A stretch of 64,000 nucleotides of DNA from Beijerinckiaceae bacterium (GTDB lineage Bacteria > Pseudomonadota > Alphaproteobacteria > Rhizobiales > Beijerinckiaceae): NCBI GenBank assembly GCA_027533425.1, contig JAPZUD010000002.1, forward strand, positions 62,001-126,000. Direction: 5' to 3'. Position 1 is the stretch's first letter; the number at the start of each line of letters is the position of its first letter. The translations under genes and the position numbers were made by a program. The notes under the pieces were generated by a model that was not told the origin of the DNA, made no database searches, and saw only the letters and a list, made by a program, of their open reading frames with translations. Below are positions 54,384 to 63,063 of the stretch, piece by piece.

Positions 54384-55943
54384 ATGGCGAATTCGACGAG
54401 GCAGGATCAGGTTGTGATCATCGGTGCCGGGATCGGCGGGCTCAGCGCGGCCCTGCTGCTTGCGGCCCGCGGATTCAGCGTCACCGTGATCGAGGCGGCC
54501 GCGGGGCCAGGTGGCAAGATGCGGCAGGTCACGGTCGATGGCCATCCGCTTGATGCCGGGCCGACGGTCTTCACGATGAAGGCGGTGTTCGAACAGCTTT
54601 TCGCCGAGGCCGGGCTCGATTTCGCTTTGGCCGTCCCGCTCCGGCGGCTGGATGTGCTGGCCCGCCATGGCTGGCCAGATGGCAGCCGGCTCGATCTTCA
54701 TTCCGAACGCGAGGCCAGCCAGGATGCGATTGCCGCCCTTGCCGGCGTGGAGGCCGGCCGGCTCTATGGCAAATTCGCGCGCGAGGCGGAAGCCATCTGC
54801 CGTTCGCTTGAACAGAGCTTCATGCGGGCGGAACGCCCCTCCCCGTTCGGGCTTGTCCGTCAGGCGGGGATCGGCGCGATGCTCCGCACGAAACCCTTCT
54901 CGACCATGTGGAGCGCGCTGGGCCGTTTCTTCCCCGATCCGCGGCTGCGTCAGCTTTTCGGCCGTTATGCCACCTATTGCGGGTCCTCGCCCTTCCGGGC
55001 TCCGGCCACCCTCATGCTGATCGCCCATGTCGAGCAGGATGGCGTCTGGCAGATCGAGGGGGGCATGCACGTGCTGGCCCGAGCGCTCCGGAAGGCGATC
55101 GAGGGGCTGGGCGGCGTTTTCCGCTTCGGGCATCGGGTTGACGCCATCGAGGTGCAGCATGGCCGGGCCAGCGGCGTCCGGCTGGCCGATGGGGAGACGA
55201 TCCCGGCCGATTTCGTGATCAGCAATGCCGACCGCGAGGCGCTGGCTACCGGGTTGCTGGGCCCTGCAGCGACTCGCTCTGTCCCGCCGCTGGCACGGGA
55301 AGGGCGCTCGCTTTCCGCGATCACGCTCAGCGGGCGCGGACGTTTTTCCGGCTTCCCGCTGCATCACCACACCGTCCTGTTCTCGGCTGATTATCCGGCC
55401 GAATTTGCCGCACTCCATCGCGGCACCGTTCCTGCGGACCCCACCCTCTATCTCTGCGCGCTGGACCGGCATGGTGCCGTGGCGCCCGAGGGCGAGGAAG
55501 GGTTCCTCATGCTCATCAATGCGCCGGCCCGTGGCGACGAGGCCGGGGCCGGCCTGCCGGAGATCGAGACATGTCACAGGCTCCTTTCGCAGGCCCTGAG
55601 CCGCCATGGCCTGACACTGGACCCAGGCCCCACGCGGCCGGTCCTGACACGACCACAGGAATTCGCGGCGCTGTTTCCGGGCACGGGCGGGGCGCTGTAC
55701 GGGATGGCGACGCATGGAGCCATGGCCTCGTTCCAGCGCCCGGGCTCGCGGAGCCAGCTGCCGGGGCTTTACCTGACCGGCGGCAGTGTGCATCCGGGAC
55801 CGGGCGTGCCGATGGTGGCGCTTTCGGGCCGGCTGGCCGCCGAGGCGTTGATCCGGGATCGGGCTTCGATGCGCCGGTTCCTGCCGGGGGCTACGCCTGG
55901 TGGTATTGCGATGCGATCAGCGCCGACGGCCGGTTCGGGCTGA
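54384..55943 (+). CDS. crtD: Methoxyneurosporene dehydrogenase (carotenoid 3,4-desaturase)
   Basis: 519 residues, FAD-dependent phytoene-desaturase superfamily. The dinucleotide-binding fold is VVIIGAGIGGLSAALLLAAR; the substrate-domain and C-terminal segments VWQIEGGMHVLARAL and LYLTGGSVHPGPGVPMVALS are closer to CrtD than to CrtI. The C-terminal 370 bases overlap the crtC frame. The ATG at 54384 is in good position 97 bases from crtE; the Shine-Dalgarno is weak. With crtC and crtF it points to spheroidene/spirilloxanthin-series carotenoids. Confidence 0.93.
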   Translation: MANSTRQDQVVIIGAGIGGLSAALLLAARGFSVTVIEAAAGPGGKMRQVTVDGHPLDAGPTVFTMKAVFEQLFAEAGLDFALAVPLRRLDVLARHGWPDGSRLDLHSEREASQDAIAALAGVEAGRLYGKFAREAEAICRSLEQSFMRAERPSPFGLVRQAGIGAMLRTKPFSTMWSALGRFFPDPRLRQLFGRYATYCGSSPFRAPATLMLIAHVEQDGVWQIEGGMHVLARALRKAIEGLGGVFRFGHRVDAIEVQHGRASGVRLADGETIPADFVISNADREALATGLLGPAATRSVPPLAREGRSLSAITLSGRGRFSGFPLHHHTVLFSADYPAEFAALHRGTVPADPTLYLCALDRHGAVAPEGEEGFLMLINAPARGDEAGAGLPEIETCHRLLSQALSRHGLTLDPGPTRPVLTRPQEFAALFPGTGGALYGMATHGAMASFQRPGSRSQLPGLYLTGGSVHPGPGVPMVALSGRLAAEALIRDRASMRRFLPGATPGGIAMRSAPTAGSG

Positions 55944-56782
55944 CGGTCATCGCGTTTGTCGGCTCGGTCTTCTCGCCCTATTACGCTTGGGCAAGGCGAC
56001 GCGGCGCAGCGGATCCGATGGCGCATTGCGCCATCAACGTGGCGCTGTACGGCTCCGGCGCACGGCGCTGGGCCATGACCGAGCGGGGTGCTGCGGCCGT
56101 GGAGCGGGCGCCGGGCCTGTTCCGGGTCGGCCCGAGTGCCCTGGAGGAACGGGGCGAGGATCTTGTCATCCGGGTCTCGGAGCGCGGCATGCCGATTCCC
56201 AGAGCGGTGCGCGGCGAGATCCGGCTCCGGCCCGAGGCCCGCGGCGACACCAGCTATCTCCTGAATCCGCATGGCCAGCATATCTGGCGACCGCTCGCGC
56301 CGCGCTGCCATGTCGAGCTGGCCTTCGACGAACCGGCCCTCCGCTGGCAGGGCACCGGGTACATCGACCATAATCGCGGCGCAATGCCGCTCGAATCCGG
56401 TTTCATCGACTGGACATGGTGCCGGGGCGATACGGAAACCGGCTCGCTGGTGGGCTATTCCGGCCGCCATCAGGACGGGACGCCGTTCTCGCTGGGCCTT
56501 GCCCACGACGCGGATGGCACCGCGCACCACATTGCCCTCCCCGCCAACCAGAAGCTGACGGGCACGTTCTGGCGCGTTCCTCGCGAGGTGCCGGCTGATG
56601 CGGGTACGCGGCCGGAGGTGCAGGCGACGCTGGAGGACACGCCATTCTATTCACGCTCGGTCGTCCGCACACAGCTGGCCGGCCAGTCGGTCACGATGAT
56701 GCATGAGAGCCTGTCACTGACCCGGTTCACCCATCCGGTCGTCCAGGCCATGCTGCCGTTCCGAATGCCGCGGCGCGGGTGA
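55571..56782 (+). CDS. crtC: Hydroxyneurosporene synthase (carotenoid 1,2-hydratase)
   Basis: 403 codons from the only ATG available in frame upstream of the conserved region. Clear CrtC homology begins with FDAPVPAGGYAWWYCDAISA (about 55842 on) and continues AFVGSVFSPYYAWARRRGAA, DHNRGAMPLESGFIDWTWCR, to the end. It hydrates the C1-C2 end of neurosporene or lycopene. The ATG lies 370 bases inside crtD. No ATG, GTG or TTG exists in frame between 55571 and the GGYAWW motif, so the true start is unsettled. The stop is 21 bases from a convergent small gene. Confidence 0.88.
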   Translation: MSQAPFAGPEPPWPDTGPRPHAAGPDTTTGIRGAVSGHGRGAVRDGDAWSHGLVPAPGLAEPAAGALPDRRQCASGTGRADGGAFGPAGRRGVDPGSGFDAPVPAGGYAWWYCDAISADGRFGLTVIAFVGSVFSPYYAWARRRGAADPMAHCAINVALYGSGARRWAMTERGAAAVERAPGLFRVGPSALEERGEDLVIRVSERGMPIPRAVRGEIRLRPEARGDTSYLLNPHGQHIWRPLAPRCHVELAFDEPALRWQGTGYIDHNRGAMPLESGFIDWTWCRGDTETGSLVGYSGRHQDGTPFSLGLAHDADGTAHHIALPANQKLTGTFWRVPREVPADAGTRPEVQATLEDTPFYSRSVVRTQLAGQSVTMMHESLSLTRFTHPVVQAMLPFRMPRRG

Positions 56783-56803
56783 GCGCCCTCCCCTGCGCGG
56801 CCC

Positions 56804-56968
56804 TCAGTCGGCAGGATCGCGACTGCCCGGCGCCTTTTCGCTGGCCCTCTTTTCCCTTGCCGGCTTTTCCCTAGCGCGTCGGAGCGACCAGAGCTGGTGG
56901 AGACCCAGACCGATGCCCAGAGCACCGAAGACCAGCAGCTTGACCAAGCCAAAATGATGCTCGTCCAT
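56804..56968 (-). CDS. Small single-helix membrane protein after crtB
   Basis: 54 residues: MDEHHFGLVKLLVFGALGIG and GLHQLWSLRRAREK give one transmembrane helix with a highly charged C-terminal tail. No family recognised. It follows crtB by 20 bases in the same direction and occupies the place of tspO in Rhodobacter clusters, but is not TspO. Likely a small membrane protein of the photosynthesis operon. Confidence 0.6.
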   Translation of the reverse strand: MDEHHFGLVKLLVFGALGIGLGLHQLWSLRRAREKPAREKRASEKAPGSRDPAD

Positions 56969-56988
56969 CGAACAGACCCCCGAACGGT

Positions 56989-58089
56989 CTACGTCTGGGG
57001 CTGGCGCATCGGATTGCCGCCAAGGGCAATGTCCCGTTCTGCCCGTTCCAGCTTTTCGAGGATCGGGAGGATGGTCAGCAGCCGGCCGGAGAGATCCCAC
57101 CAGGCGAGACCGGCCGATTCGGGAACGGCCAGCAGCGACAGCTCCGGCAGGCCCGGCATCATGAAGCGGACCGCCTCGTGCGGCGCCGGCAATGCCTGGC
57201 GGGCATGGGTCAGGCCCTCATCCGGCAGGCGGACCAGCGCCGAGAGCAGGAGCCGCCATTTGCGGCCGCGCGGCACCACGGTCCGCTGCAGGATGTCGGC
57301 GCGTGGATTGCGGAGGATCACGCGACCGATCTCGGCATAGATCAGCCGGGCAGCACGGATAGCAGGCCGGCAATCCGGCGGCAGCAGCGCGATGCCGAGT
57401 TCGGCACGGCGATAGAGCCGATCAGCCTCGTCCAGAAGGCGGTGAGCGGCCAGGCGGATCGCTGGATGATCCTGCGGGTCGGCCAGCCAGGCCACCGGGT
57501 CGAGCCCGGCCTCGCGCAGCCAGAGGCGCGGAAGGTAGAGCCGGCCGTTGCGGGCATCCTCACCAATGTCGCGGACGATATTGGTGAGTTGCATCGCCAT
57601 GCCGAGATCAGCGGCACGGGCCAAAGCGACATCCTGCGGGCGGCCCATGATGGCGCTCATCATCACACCGACGGAACCGGCGACGCGGGCAGCATAGCCC
57701 ATCACGTCATCCAGCGTCTCATAGAGGCGCTCCTGTGCATCCCACGCGAACCCCTCGACCAGCGCATCGACGGCCGGGCGCGGTACTGCGCAGGCCCGGA
57801 CGACGGCCGCGAAGGCCCGGTCCGCCGGATGGGGAAAGGGCTCGCCGCGATAGATCTGATCGACGCGCAGCCGGACGATCTCGACCCCCGCCTCGGCCTT
57901 GCCGGTCATGTCGATCAGGTCATCAGCAATGCGGCAGAAGGCATAGAGCCCGGTCGCAGCAGCCCGCAGACGGCCGGGCAGCAGATGCGAGGCCAGCGCG
58001 AAGGATTTCGAGCCCTGCGCGAGCAGCGCGCGGCAGGCGGCGAGATCGCGGAGGGGAAGATCGGGGAGCGGATTACGCATGGGTTGCAT
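56989..58089 (-). CDS. crtB: Phytoene synthase
   Basis: 366 residues from the ATG at 58089 (363 from 58080). It condenses two GGPP to phytoene. Trans-isoprenyl synthase signatures: SFALASHLLPGRLRAAATGL, YAFCRIADDLID (first Asp motif), and the second block GMAMQLTNIVRDIGEDARNG with LPRLWLREAGLD. It is usually beside crtI, but no crtI is found here. The ATG at 58089 follows GAGGTGG; both ATGs lie inside a small upstream ORF that ends ATGCGTAA over the second one. Confidence 0.95.
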   Translation of the reverse strand: MQPMRNPLPDLPLRDLAACRALLAQGSKSFALASHLLPGRLRAAATGLYAFCRIADDLIDMTGKAEAGVEIVRLRVDQIYRGEPFPHPADRAFAAVVRACAVPRPAVDALVEGFAWDAQERLYETLDDVMGYAARVAGSVGVMMSAIMGRPQDVALARAADLGMAMQLTNIVRDIGEDARNGRLYLPRLWLREAGLDPVAWLADPQDHPAIRLAAHRLLDEADRLYRRAELGIALLPPDCRPAIRAARLIYAEIGRVILRNPRADILQRTVVPRGRKWRLLLSALVRLPDEGLTHARQALPAPHEAVRFMMPGLPELSLLAVPESAGLAWWDLSGRLLTILPILEKLERAERDIALGGNPMRQPQT

Positions 58090-58243
58090 CGGGTGCCACC
58101 TCGTCGAGCACGCTGTCAAAACGGCGGATGCCGGGAAAATCCGCACCGGAGGCCGCTTCGACTCGGGGGAACCCGGCGGGCGGGCGGGTGTCACGCGGGG
58201 CGGGATGGGTGAAGGCAGTTACCGGCAGTTGAGGCTGACCCAT
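58073..58243 (-). CDS. Possible 56-codon ORF between bchO and crtB
   Basis: An ORF (MGQPQLPVTAFTHPAPRDTR...EVAPDATHA) with a strong GGAGGGA site 4 bases before its ATG starts 12 bases after the bchO stop and ends inside the crtB start (stop at 58073-58075). A GTG at 58255 could extend it by four residues. No family recognised; Pro/Arg-rich in the first half. It stands where crtI would precede crtB. Its role could be simple coupling of crtB translation. Confidence 0.42.
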   Translation of the reverse strand: MGQPQLPVTAFTHPAPRDTRPPAGFPRVEAASGADFPGIRRFDSVLDEVAPDATHA

Positions 58244-58255
58244 GGCTCCCTCCAC

Positions 58256-59146
58256 TCAGGCGGCTTCGGCGAGGCCGTGATCAAACGCGATGCGATCGAC
58301 GATGGCGACAACCTTCTCGGGCTGCTCCTCATGGCAGAGATGGCCGAGGCCGGAGAGGAAATGCAGCCGGATTGACGGCATGGCCTGTTTGAGGCCGCGC
58401 GCCTGCTCCGGCGAGACAGCCTTGTCGCCGAGGCCGACAATGAGATGCAACGGCACAGCGAGATCCGGCATCGCATTGCGCAGTGAACCGAGATCCCAAT
58501 AGGCCATCATGGCCAGAGTTGCGCGAACATGACTGCGCGAGCGGAAAAGGCGCTGGTAGAATGCCAGACCTTCGGGGGAAAGGCGGGATCCGGTGGATTC
58601 CATCAGCCGGGAAATCGCGGCAAGATCGGTGGCCTGCCAGGTGAAGAAGCGGGGCACCAGGGGGTTGAGCGTCAGCAGCCGGGCGAGCGGCGGAAAGATG
58701 CGCTCGGCCGCGCCGCCGAAGGGCACAAGGGCCGCATTGATGCCGACGATCGCCTGCGGCGTGATCGAACCGTCGAGCACCATCCGGATCGCGATGGCGG
58801 CGCCGGCGGAATGGCCGATCACGAGATCGATCCCGGCGCCGAGAGCCGCCACAAGGGCCGCGACCGCCTTCGCCATGCCCGGCAGGCCGGCCTCGGCTTC
58901 GGGCAGCGGATCGGTGAAGGCATGGCCGGGCAGATCCGGCACGATCAGGTGGAAATGCGGCGCCAGAAGCGGGATGACATCGCGCCAGGAATGGGTGGAG
59001 GCACCGGTCCCGTGCAGGAGCAGCAAGGTGGGCCCCGTGCCGAAAACCTGCACATGCCATGTCAGGCCGCCAGCCTCGACGAAGCGGCTCGCCTCGCGAT
59101 GCGGCCAGTCCGCCCCGTCCCGGTGCCAGTCGAGCCGGCCGGTCAT
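58256..59146 (-). CDS. bchO: Alpha/beta hydrolase associated with Mg-chelatase (BchO)
   Basis: 296 residues. Alpha/beta hydrolase fold with LLLLHGTGASTHSWRDVIPL near residue 35 (oxyanion region), nucleophile elbow LVIGHSAGAAIAIRM (GHSAG) near 110, and a late His in SGLGHLCHEEQP. BchO is conserved beside bchD/bchI and is implicated in bacteriochlorophyll synthesis, though its reaction is unsettled. The ATG overlaps the bchD stop (ATGA at 59143-59146). Confidence 0.94.
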   Translation of the reverse strand: MTGRLDWHRDGADWPHREASRFVEAGGLTWHVQVFGTGPTLLLLHGTGASTHSWRDVIPLLAPHFHLIVPDLPGHAFTDPLPEAEAGLPGMAKAVAALVAALGAGIDLVIGHSAGAAIAIRMVLDGSITPQAIVGINAALVPFGGAAERIFPPLARLLTLNPLVPRFFTWQATDLAAISRLMESTGSRLSPEGLAFYQRLFRSRSHVRATLAMMAYWDLGSLRNAMPDLAVPLHLIVGLGDKAVSPEQARGLKQAMPSIRLHFLSGLGHLCHEEQPEKVVAIVDRIAFDHGLAEAA

Positions 59147-60897
59147 GCCCGGTGCGCGGCGCGGGGGGCCGGCCTTTCCTGGCTGACGGCATGCACCACC
59201 AATTCCGGCGCGGCATAGGGCAAGGGCAAGTAGCGGGCCTCCATCGCATCGGCCAGGACAGCTGCCGCCTCGCCGGGCTTGTTCGCCGTATCGATCAGGA
59301 TCGTCGTCTGGCCGAGGGCGGCGAGTTCGCGGGCGGCCTGCCGGGCATCGGCCATGGCGCGCTCGCGGCCCGGCTGGCCGTCGCGGCCGATATTGGCGCG
59401 GGCATCCGTCATGAAGACGAGAACCGGCGTCCTGCCCGAGCGCATGATGCCTTCCGCCACCTGCCGCGCCGTATCGATGGCCGTGGCAAGCGGCGTTCCC
59501 CCGCCGCCGGCCAGGCCGGCAAGAGCCCGGGCGGCGCGGGCCAGAGCGCGGGTCGGTGGCAGGACCATCTCGGCCACACGGCCACGGAAAGTGATCAACG
59601 CCACTTCGTCGCGGCGGACATAGCATTCGGCCAGCAGCAGCTGGACTGCGCCCTTGGCCTCACCGAGGCGCTGGAGCGCGGAGGATCCGGAGGCATCGAC
59701 AACGAAAAGCGTGGTCGTCCGGCGGCGGGCACGGCGGCGGACGATGCGGAAATCCTCGCGCCGGACGGCAATGGTGCCATCGCCGAAGGAGGCGCCGCGG
59801 CGGAGCTTCTGCCAGGGTGCTGCCGCGCGGAGCGTGTCAATCAGGCCGAGCCGCGCCCCGGTGCGCGGATCACCGGGCTTGACGCCGACCGCCCGGCCGC
59901 GCCGGGCATTCTTCTCGCGGGCGCCGGCCTTGCCGGCCGAACGCTGGCGGCCGGAAGCCGCGCGGGCCTTCAGATCGGCCAGAAGACCGGCCGGCAGGGC
60001 GGCCAGAGCCGACTGGCTCATCACGTCATCGGGGGGATCGCCGGACTGCTCCTGCGGCGGGTTGTCCGGCTGCGGGGTATCGGCATCCGGCGGCGGGGGC
60101 GGCGGTGCCTCCTCCTGCTGCTCCTGCCGGCTGGGCCATTGCACGGCGCGCGGCGCCAGGACCAAAGCCGCGGCGAGGATGGCATCCTCGTCCGCCACAT
60201 CGATCCGGCCATGGAGCGCCGCCAGGGCGCGGGCCACTCCGACGGCCTGCAGGGAGGGACGCAGGGAAGCGAGGCCGAAGCCGGCTGCCGCCGCGCAGAG
60301 TTCGCCGATAATGCGGGCGGACGTCGTCACGAGGGGCAGGCGGTCGCGCGCGGCTGCCATGGCCTCGAACGGGAAGACCGCCCCACCGAACGGGGCATGG
60401 GCGAGATCGAGGACGAGGCCCAAACGCTCGGTCAGCAGCGCCGGTGGGGCCTCGTCATCAATGCCCTCATCGAGCGCGACCATCGCAAAATGGGCCGGCA
60501 GGGTCTGTGTCACGCCGTCGCGCTCGACATGCAATTCGCCGGTTTCGGCCGTGGCCGCGACAAGGCTCGCCAGCCAGGGATCAAGCCGCTCGGCCATGCT
60601 GATGACGAGATAGCCGCCATCGGCCTCGGCCAGGAGGCCGCGTTCGGTCACCGGAAGGCCGGAGGCGAGGGTCGCAGCGAGATCAAGCCCGCCGATCAGC
60701 CGGGATTCGGCGATGCCAGCCGGCATACGGCGGAAGGGCACGCCCGGCATGGCATGGGTGCGAAGGGCCGCGAGCCAACGTTCGCGGTCCGGGCCGGCCT
60801 GGGCCCGCAGCCAGATGCCGCCTGCCGCTTCGGGCGCAACGGCGAGTACCGCCAGCGCCAACCCGGCCAGATCCGCCCCGGCCGGATCGGGGGTCAT
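59143..60897 (-). CDS. bchD: Magnesium chelatase subunit D
   Basis: 584 residues. An N-terminal degenerate AAA+ domain is followed by an acidic/proline-rich linker (EEAPPPPPPDADTPQPDNPP near residue 265) and a C-terminal von Willebrand A domain with the MIDAS motif TLFVVDASGSSALQRLGEAK near 395 (DxSxS) and LVFMTDARANIG. It forms the platform with BchI for Mg insertion into protoporphyrin IX. The ATG overlaps the bchI stop (ATGA at 60894-60897). Confidence 0.96.
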   Translation of the reverse strand: MTPDPAGADLAGLALAVLAVAPEAAGGIWLRAQAGPDRERWLAALRTHAMPGVPFRRMPAGIAESRLIGGLDLAATLASGLPVTERGLLAEADGGYLVISMAERLDPWLASLVAATAETGELHVERDGVTQTLPAHFAMVALDEGIDDEAPPALLTERLGLVLDLAHAPFGGAVFPFEAMAAARDRLPLVTTSARIIGELCAAAAGFGLASLRPSLQAVGVARALAALHGRIDVADEDAILAAALVLAPRAVQWPSRQEQQEEAPPPPPPDADTPQPDNPPQEQSGDPPDDVMSQSALAALPAGLLADLKARAASGRQRSAGKAGAREKNARRGRAVGVKPGDPRTGARLGLIDTLRAAAPWQKLRRGASFGDGTIAVRREDFRIVRRRARRRTTTLFVVDASGSSALQRLGEAKGAVQLLLAECYVRRDEVALITFRGRVAEMVLPPTRALARAARALAGLAGGGGTPLATAIDTARQVAEGIMRSGRTPVLVFMTDARANIGRDGQPGRERAMADARQAARELAALGQTTILIDTANKPGEAAAVLADAMEARYLPLPYAAPELVVHAVSQERPAPRAAHRA

Positions 60898-62069
60898 GAG
60901 CCGAAAACCTCGCCGATCGCGCGCTCCACCCGCGCGGTGGCCCGGGAATCATCGAGGGGCGAACGCCGCAAGCGATGGCGGAGCGCCATGGGCGCAACGA
61001 TGCGCACATGCTCCTCCTCGACCGTATCCGCGCCCTGATAAGCGGCCAGCGCGCGGGCGGCGCGGATCAGCGTCAACTCGCCACGCAGGCCATCGGTGCC
61101 GAGCGCCATGCACAATTCCGTGGCCCGGCGCAGGGCGGCCTCGCTGGTTGTCATGCCGCCGATCTTCTTGCGCGCAGCGGAAATGCGGCGGCGGATCCCG
61201 GCATCGCGGCCGCGCCACGCATCGGCGAAAGCCTCGGGGTCGCGGTCAAAGGCGTCGCGGCGGCGGACAACCTCGATCCGCGTCTCCAGATCGGAGGGCG
61301 TCTCGACATCGACAGAAAGGCCGAAGCGATCCAGCAATTGCGGGCGCAACTCGCCCTCTTCCGGGTTGCCGGAACCAACCAGCACGAAACGGGCGGGATG
61401 GCGGATGCTCAGTCCCTCGCGCTCCACGACATTTTCGCCGGAGGCCGCCACATCGAGCAGCACATCCACGAGATGATCCTCGAGCAGGTTGACCTCGTCG
61501 ATATAGAGGAAGCCGCGATGGGCCTTGGCCAGCAGACCGGGCTGGAACGCCTTCTCGCCGCGGGCCAAGGCCCGTTCGAGATCGAGCGCGCCGACGACAC
61601 GGTCTTCCGTGGCGCCCAGAGGCAGGTCAACGACCGGCACGGGCACGAGATGGGATTCCGCCTGGCCGCGCCGGCCCTTGTCGAGCGAGAGCCGCTGGCA
61701 GTGCTCGCAGGAGGCGGCAGGGCGACCGGGCTCGCAGCCATAGGGGCAGCCGACAATGGCCCGCATGCGCGGCAGCAGGGCCGCGAGGGCCCGGATCGCC
61801 GTGGATTTGCCGGTGCCGCGATCGCCGAAGATCAGCACGCCGCCAATCGTCGCATCAATGGCGGAGAGGATCAGCGCGTTCTTCATCTCCTCCTGCGCCA
61901 CGATGGCGGAGAAGGGAAAGGGTACGCGCTGGCGCGGCGCGGGCGCCGGCGCTGCACGGACCGGGCGGCTCGCCCGATCGACGGAGAGCAGATGCCCCCC
62001 GAGGGTTTCGCGCAGGTTTTCTTCCCGTTCCGGAAGGGGGCGCTGGGCGCCATAGGCTTCTGCCGACAT
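60894..62069 (-). CDS. bchI: Magnesium chelatase ATPase subunit I
   Basis: 391 residues from the ATG at 62069 with GAGGAG upstream. It is longer at the N-terminus than Rhodobacter BchI (about 350). The AAA+ Walker A reads GDRGTGKST near residue 75, Walker B is GFLYIDEVNLLEDHLVDVLL, and sensor-1 Asn is in FVLVGSGNPEEGELRPQLLD. It hydrolyses ATP to drive Mg insertion by BchD/BchH. It follows ispH by 10 bases. Confidence 0.97.
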   Translation of the reverse strand: MSAEAYGAQRPLPEREENLRETLGGHLLSVDRASRPVRAAPAPAPRQRVPFPFSAIVAQEEMKNALILSAIDATIGGVLIFGDRGTGKSTAIRALAALLPRMRAIVGCPYGCEPGRPAASCEHCQRLSLDKGRRGQAESHLVPVPVVDLPLGATEDRVVGALDLERALARGEKAFQPGLLAKAHRGFLYIDEVNLLEDHLVDVLLDVAASGENVVEREGLSIRHPARFVLVGSGNPEEGELRPQLLDRFGLSVDVETPSDLETRIEVVRRRDAFDRDPEAFADAWRGRDAGIRRRISAARKKIGGMTTSEAALRRATELCMALGTDGLRGELTLIRAARALAAYQGADTVEEEHVRIVAPMALRHRLRRSPLDDSRATARVERAIGEVFGS

Positions 62070-62079
62070 GGCGCTCTCC

Positions 62080-63063
62080 TCAGGTTCGTGCGGTGCTGGC
62101 AAGCCGGACGGGCAAGCGGAACACGACATCTTCCTCGACACCTTCCAGTTCGGTGATGGACACATCCCGGAAATGCCGAAGCCAGTCGATGGTGGCCTGG
62201 ATCAACTCTTCCGGGGCGGAGGCACCAGCGGAGAGGCCGAGCGTGGACACGCCCTCCAGCCAGGCAAGATCGATGGAAGCCGGCCCCTCGACGAGATAGG
62301 CCGGCACGCCAAGCTGCGCACCGATCTCCCGGAGGCGGCTGGAATTGGAACTCTGGCGCGAGCCGATGACAAGGATCACCTCGGCGCGGCCGGCCATTTC
62401 CTGGACGGCGGCCTGACGGTTCTGCGTCGCGTAGCAGATGTTGCGCGTATCGGGCCCGACAATCTCCGGGAAACGCGCCTTCAGCGCCGCAATCACATCC
62501 CGCGTGTCCTGTACGCCCAATGTGGTCTGGGTGATATAGGCGACGCGGGCGGGATCCGCGATCTCGAGATCCGCTACCTCTTCCGGCCGGGCGATGAGAT
62601 GAAGGCGGCCATCGATCTGGCCGCGTGTACCCTCGACCTCGGCATGGCCGGCATGGCCGATCAGCACCACATCATGGCCCTGCTCGGCATGGCGGCGGCC
62701 CTGCACATGGACCTTCACCACCAGCGGACAGGTGGCATCGATGACATCGAGGCCACGCTCCGCCGCCATGGACTCGACCTTGCGCGAGACGCCATGGGCG
62801 CTGAACACGGTGATCGCGCCTTCGGGAATCTCGTCGACCTCGGACACGAAAATCGCGCCGCGCGCGCGCAACTGTTCCACGACATGCGTGTTGTGCACGA
62901 TCTCGTGCCGGACATAGACCGGCGCGCCATGGATCTCGAGCGCACGCTCGACGATCTCGACCGCGCGGATCACGCCGGCACAGAAGCCCCGTGGCTTGGC
63001 CAGAAGCACTTCCAGCGGCGCGAGTTCGGGTTCGAAGCGGCGTTGCGGGGCATGGTGGTTCAT
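62080..63063 (-). CDS. ispH: 4-hydroxy-3-methylbut-2-enyl diphosphate reductase
   Basis: 327 residues. The [4Fe-4S] enzyme produces IPP and DMAPP, the final step of the MEP pathway. Cluster cysteines lie in [31 protein letters not shown] and [11 protein letters not shown]; substrate-contact segments [15 protein letters not shown] and [11 protein letters not shown] are intact. The start ATG overlaps the dxs stop (ATGA at 63060-63063). bchI follows 10 bases later, so MEP-pathway and Mg-chelatase genes share a transcription unit. Confidence 0.97.
   Translation of the reverse strand: MNHHAPQRRFEPELAPLEVLLAKPRGFCAGVIRAVEIVERALEIHGAPVYVRHEIVHNTHVVEQLRARGAIFVSEVDEIPEGAITVFSAHGVSRKVESMAAERGLDVIDATCPLVVKVHVQGRRHAEQGHDVVLIGHAGHAEVEGTRGQIDGRLHLIARPEEVADLEIADPARVAYITQTTLGVQDTRDVIAALKARFPEIVGPDTRNICYATQNRQAAVQEMAGRAEVILVIGSRQSSNSSRLREIGAQLGVPAYLVEGPASIDLAWLEGVSTLGLSAGASAPEELIQATIDWLRHFRDVSITELEGVEEDVVFRLPVRLASTART

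Noticed and set aside
54384-55943. Possibility that the desaturase is CrtI instead of CrtD
   Set aside because: The C-terminal GGSVHPGPGVPM block and the crtC linkage fit CrtD better. CrtI has a different end and is normally beside crtB.
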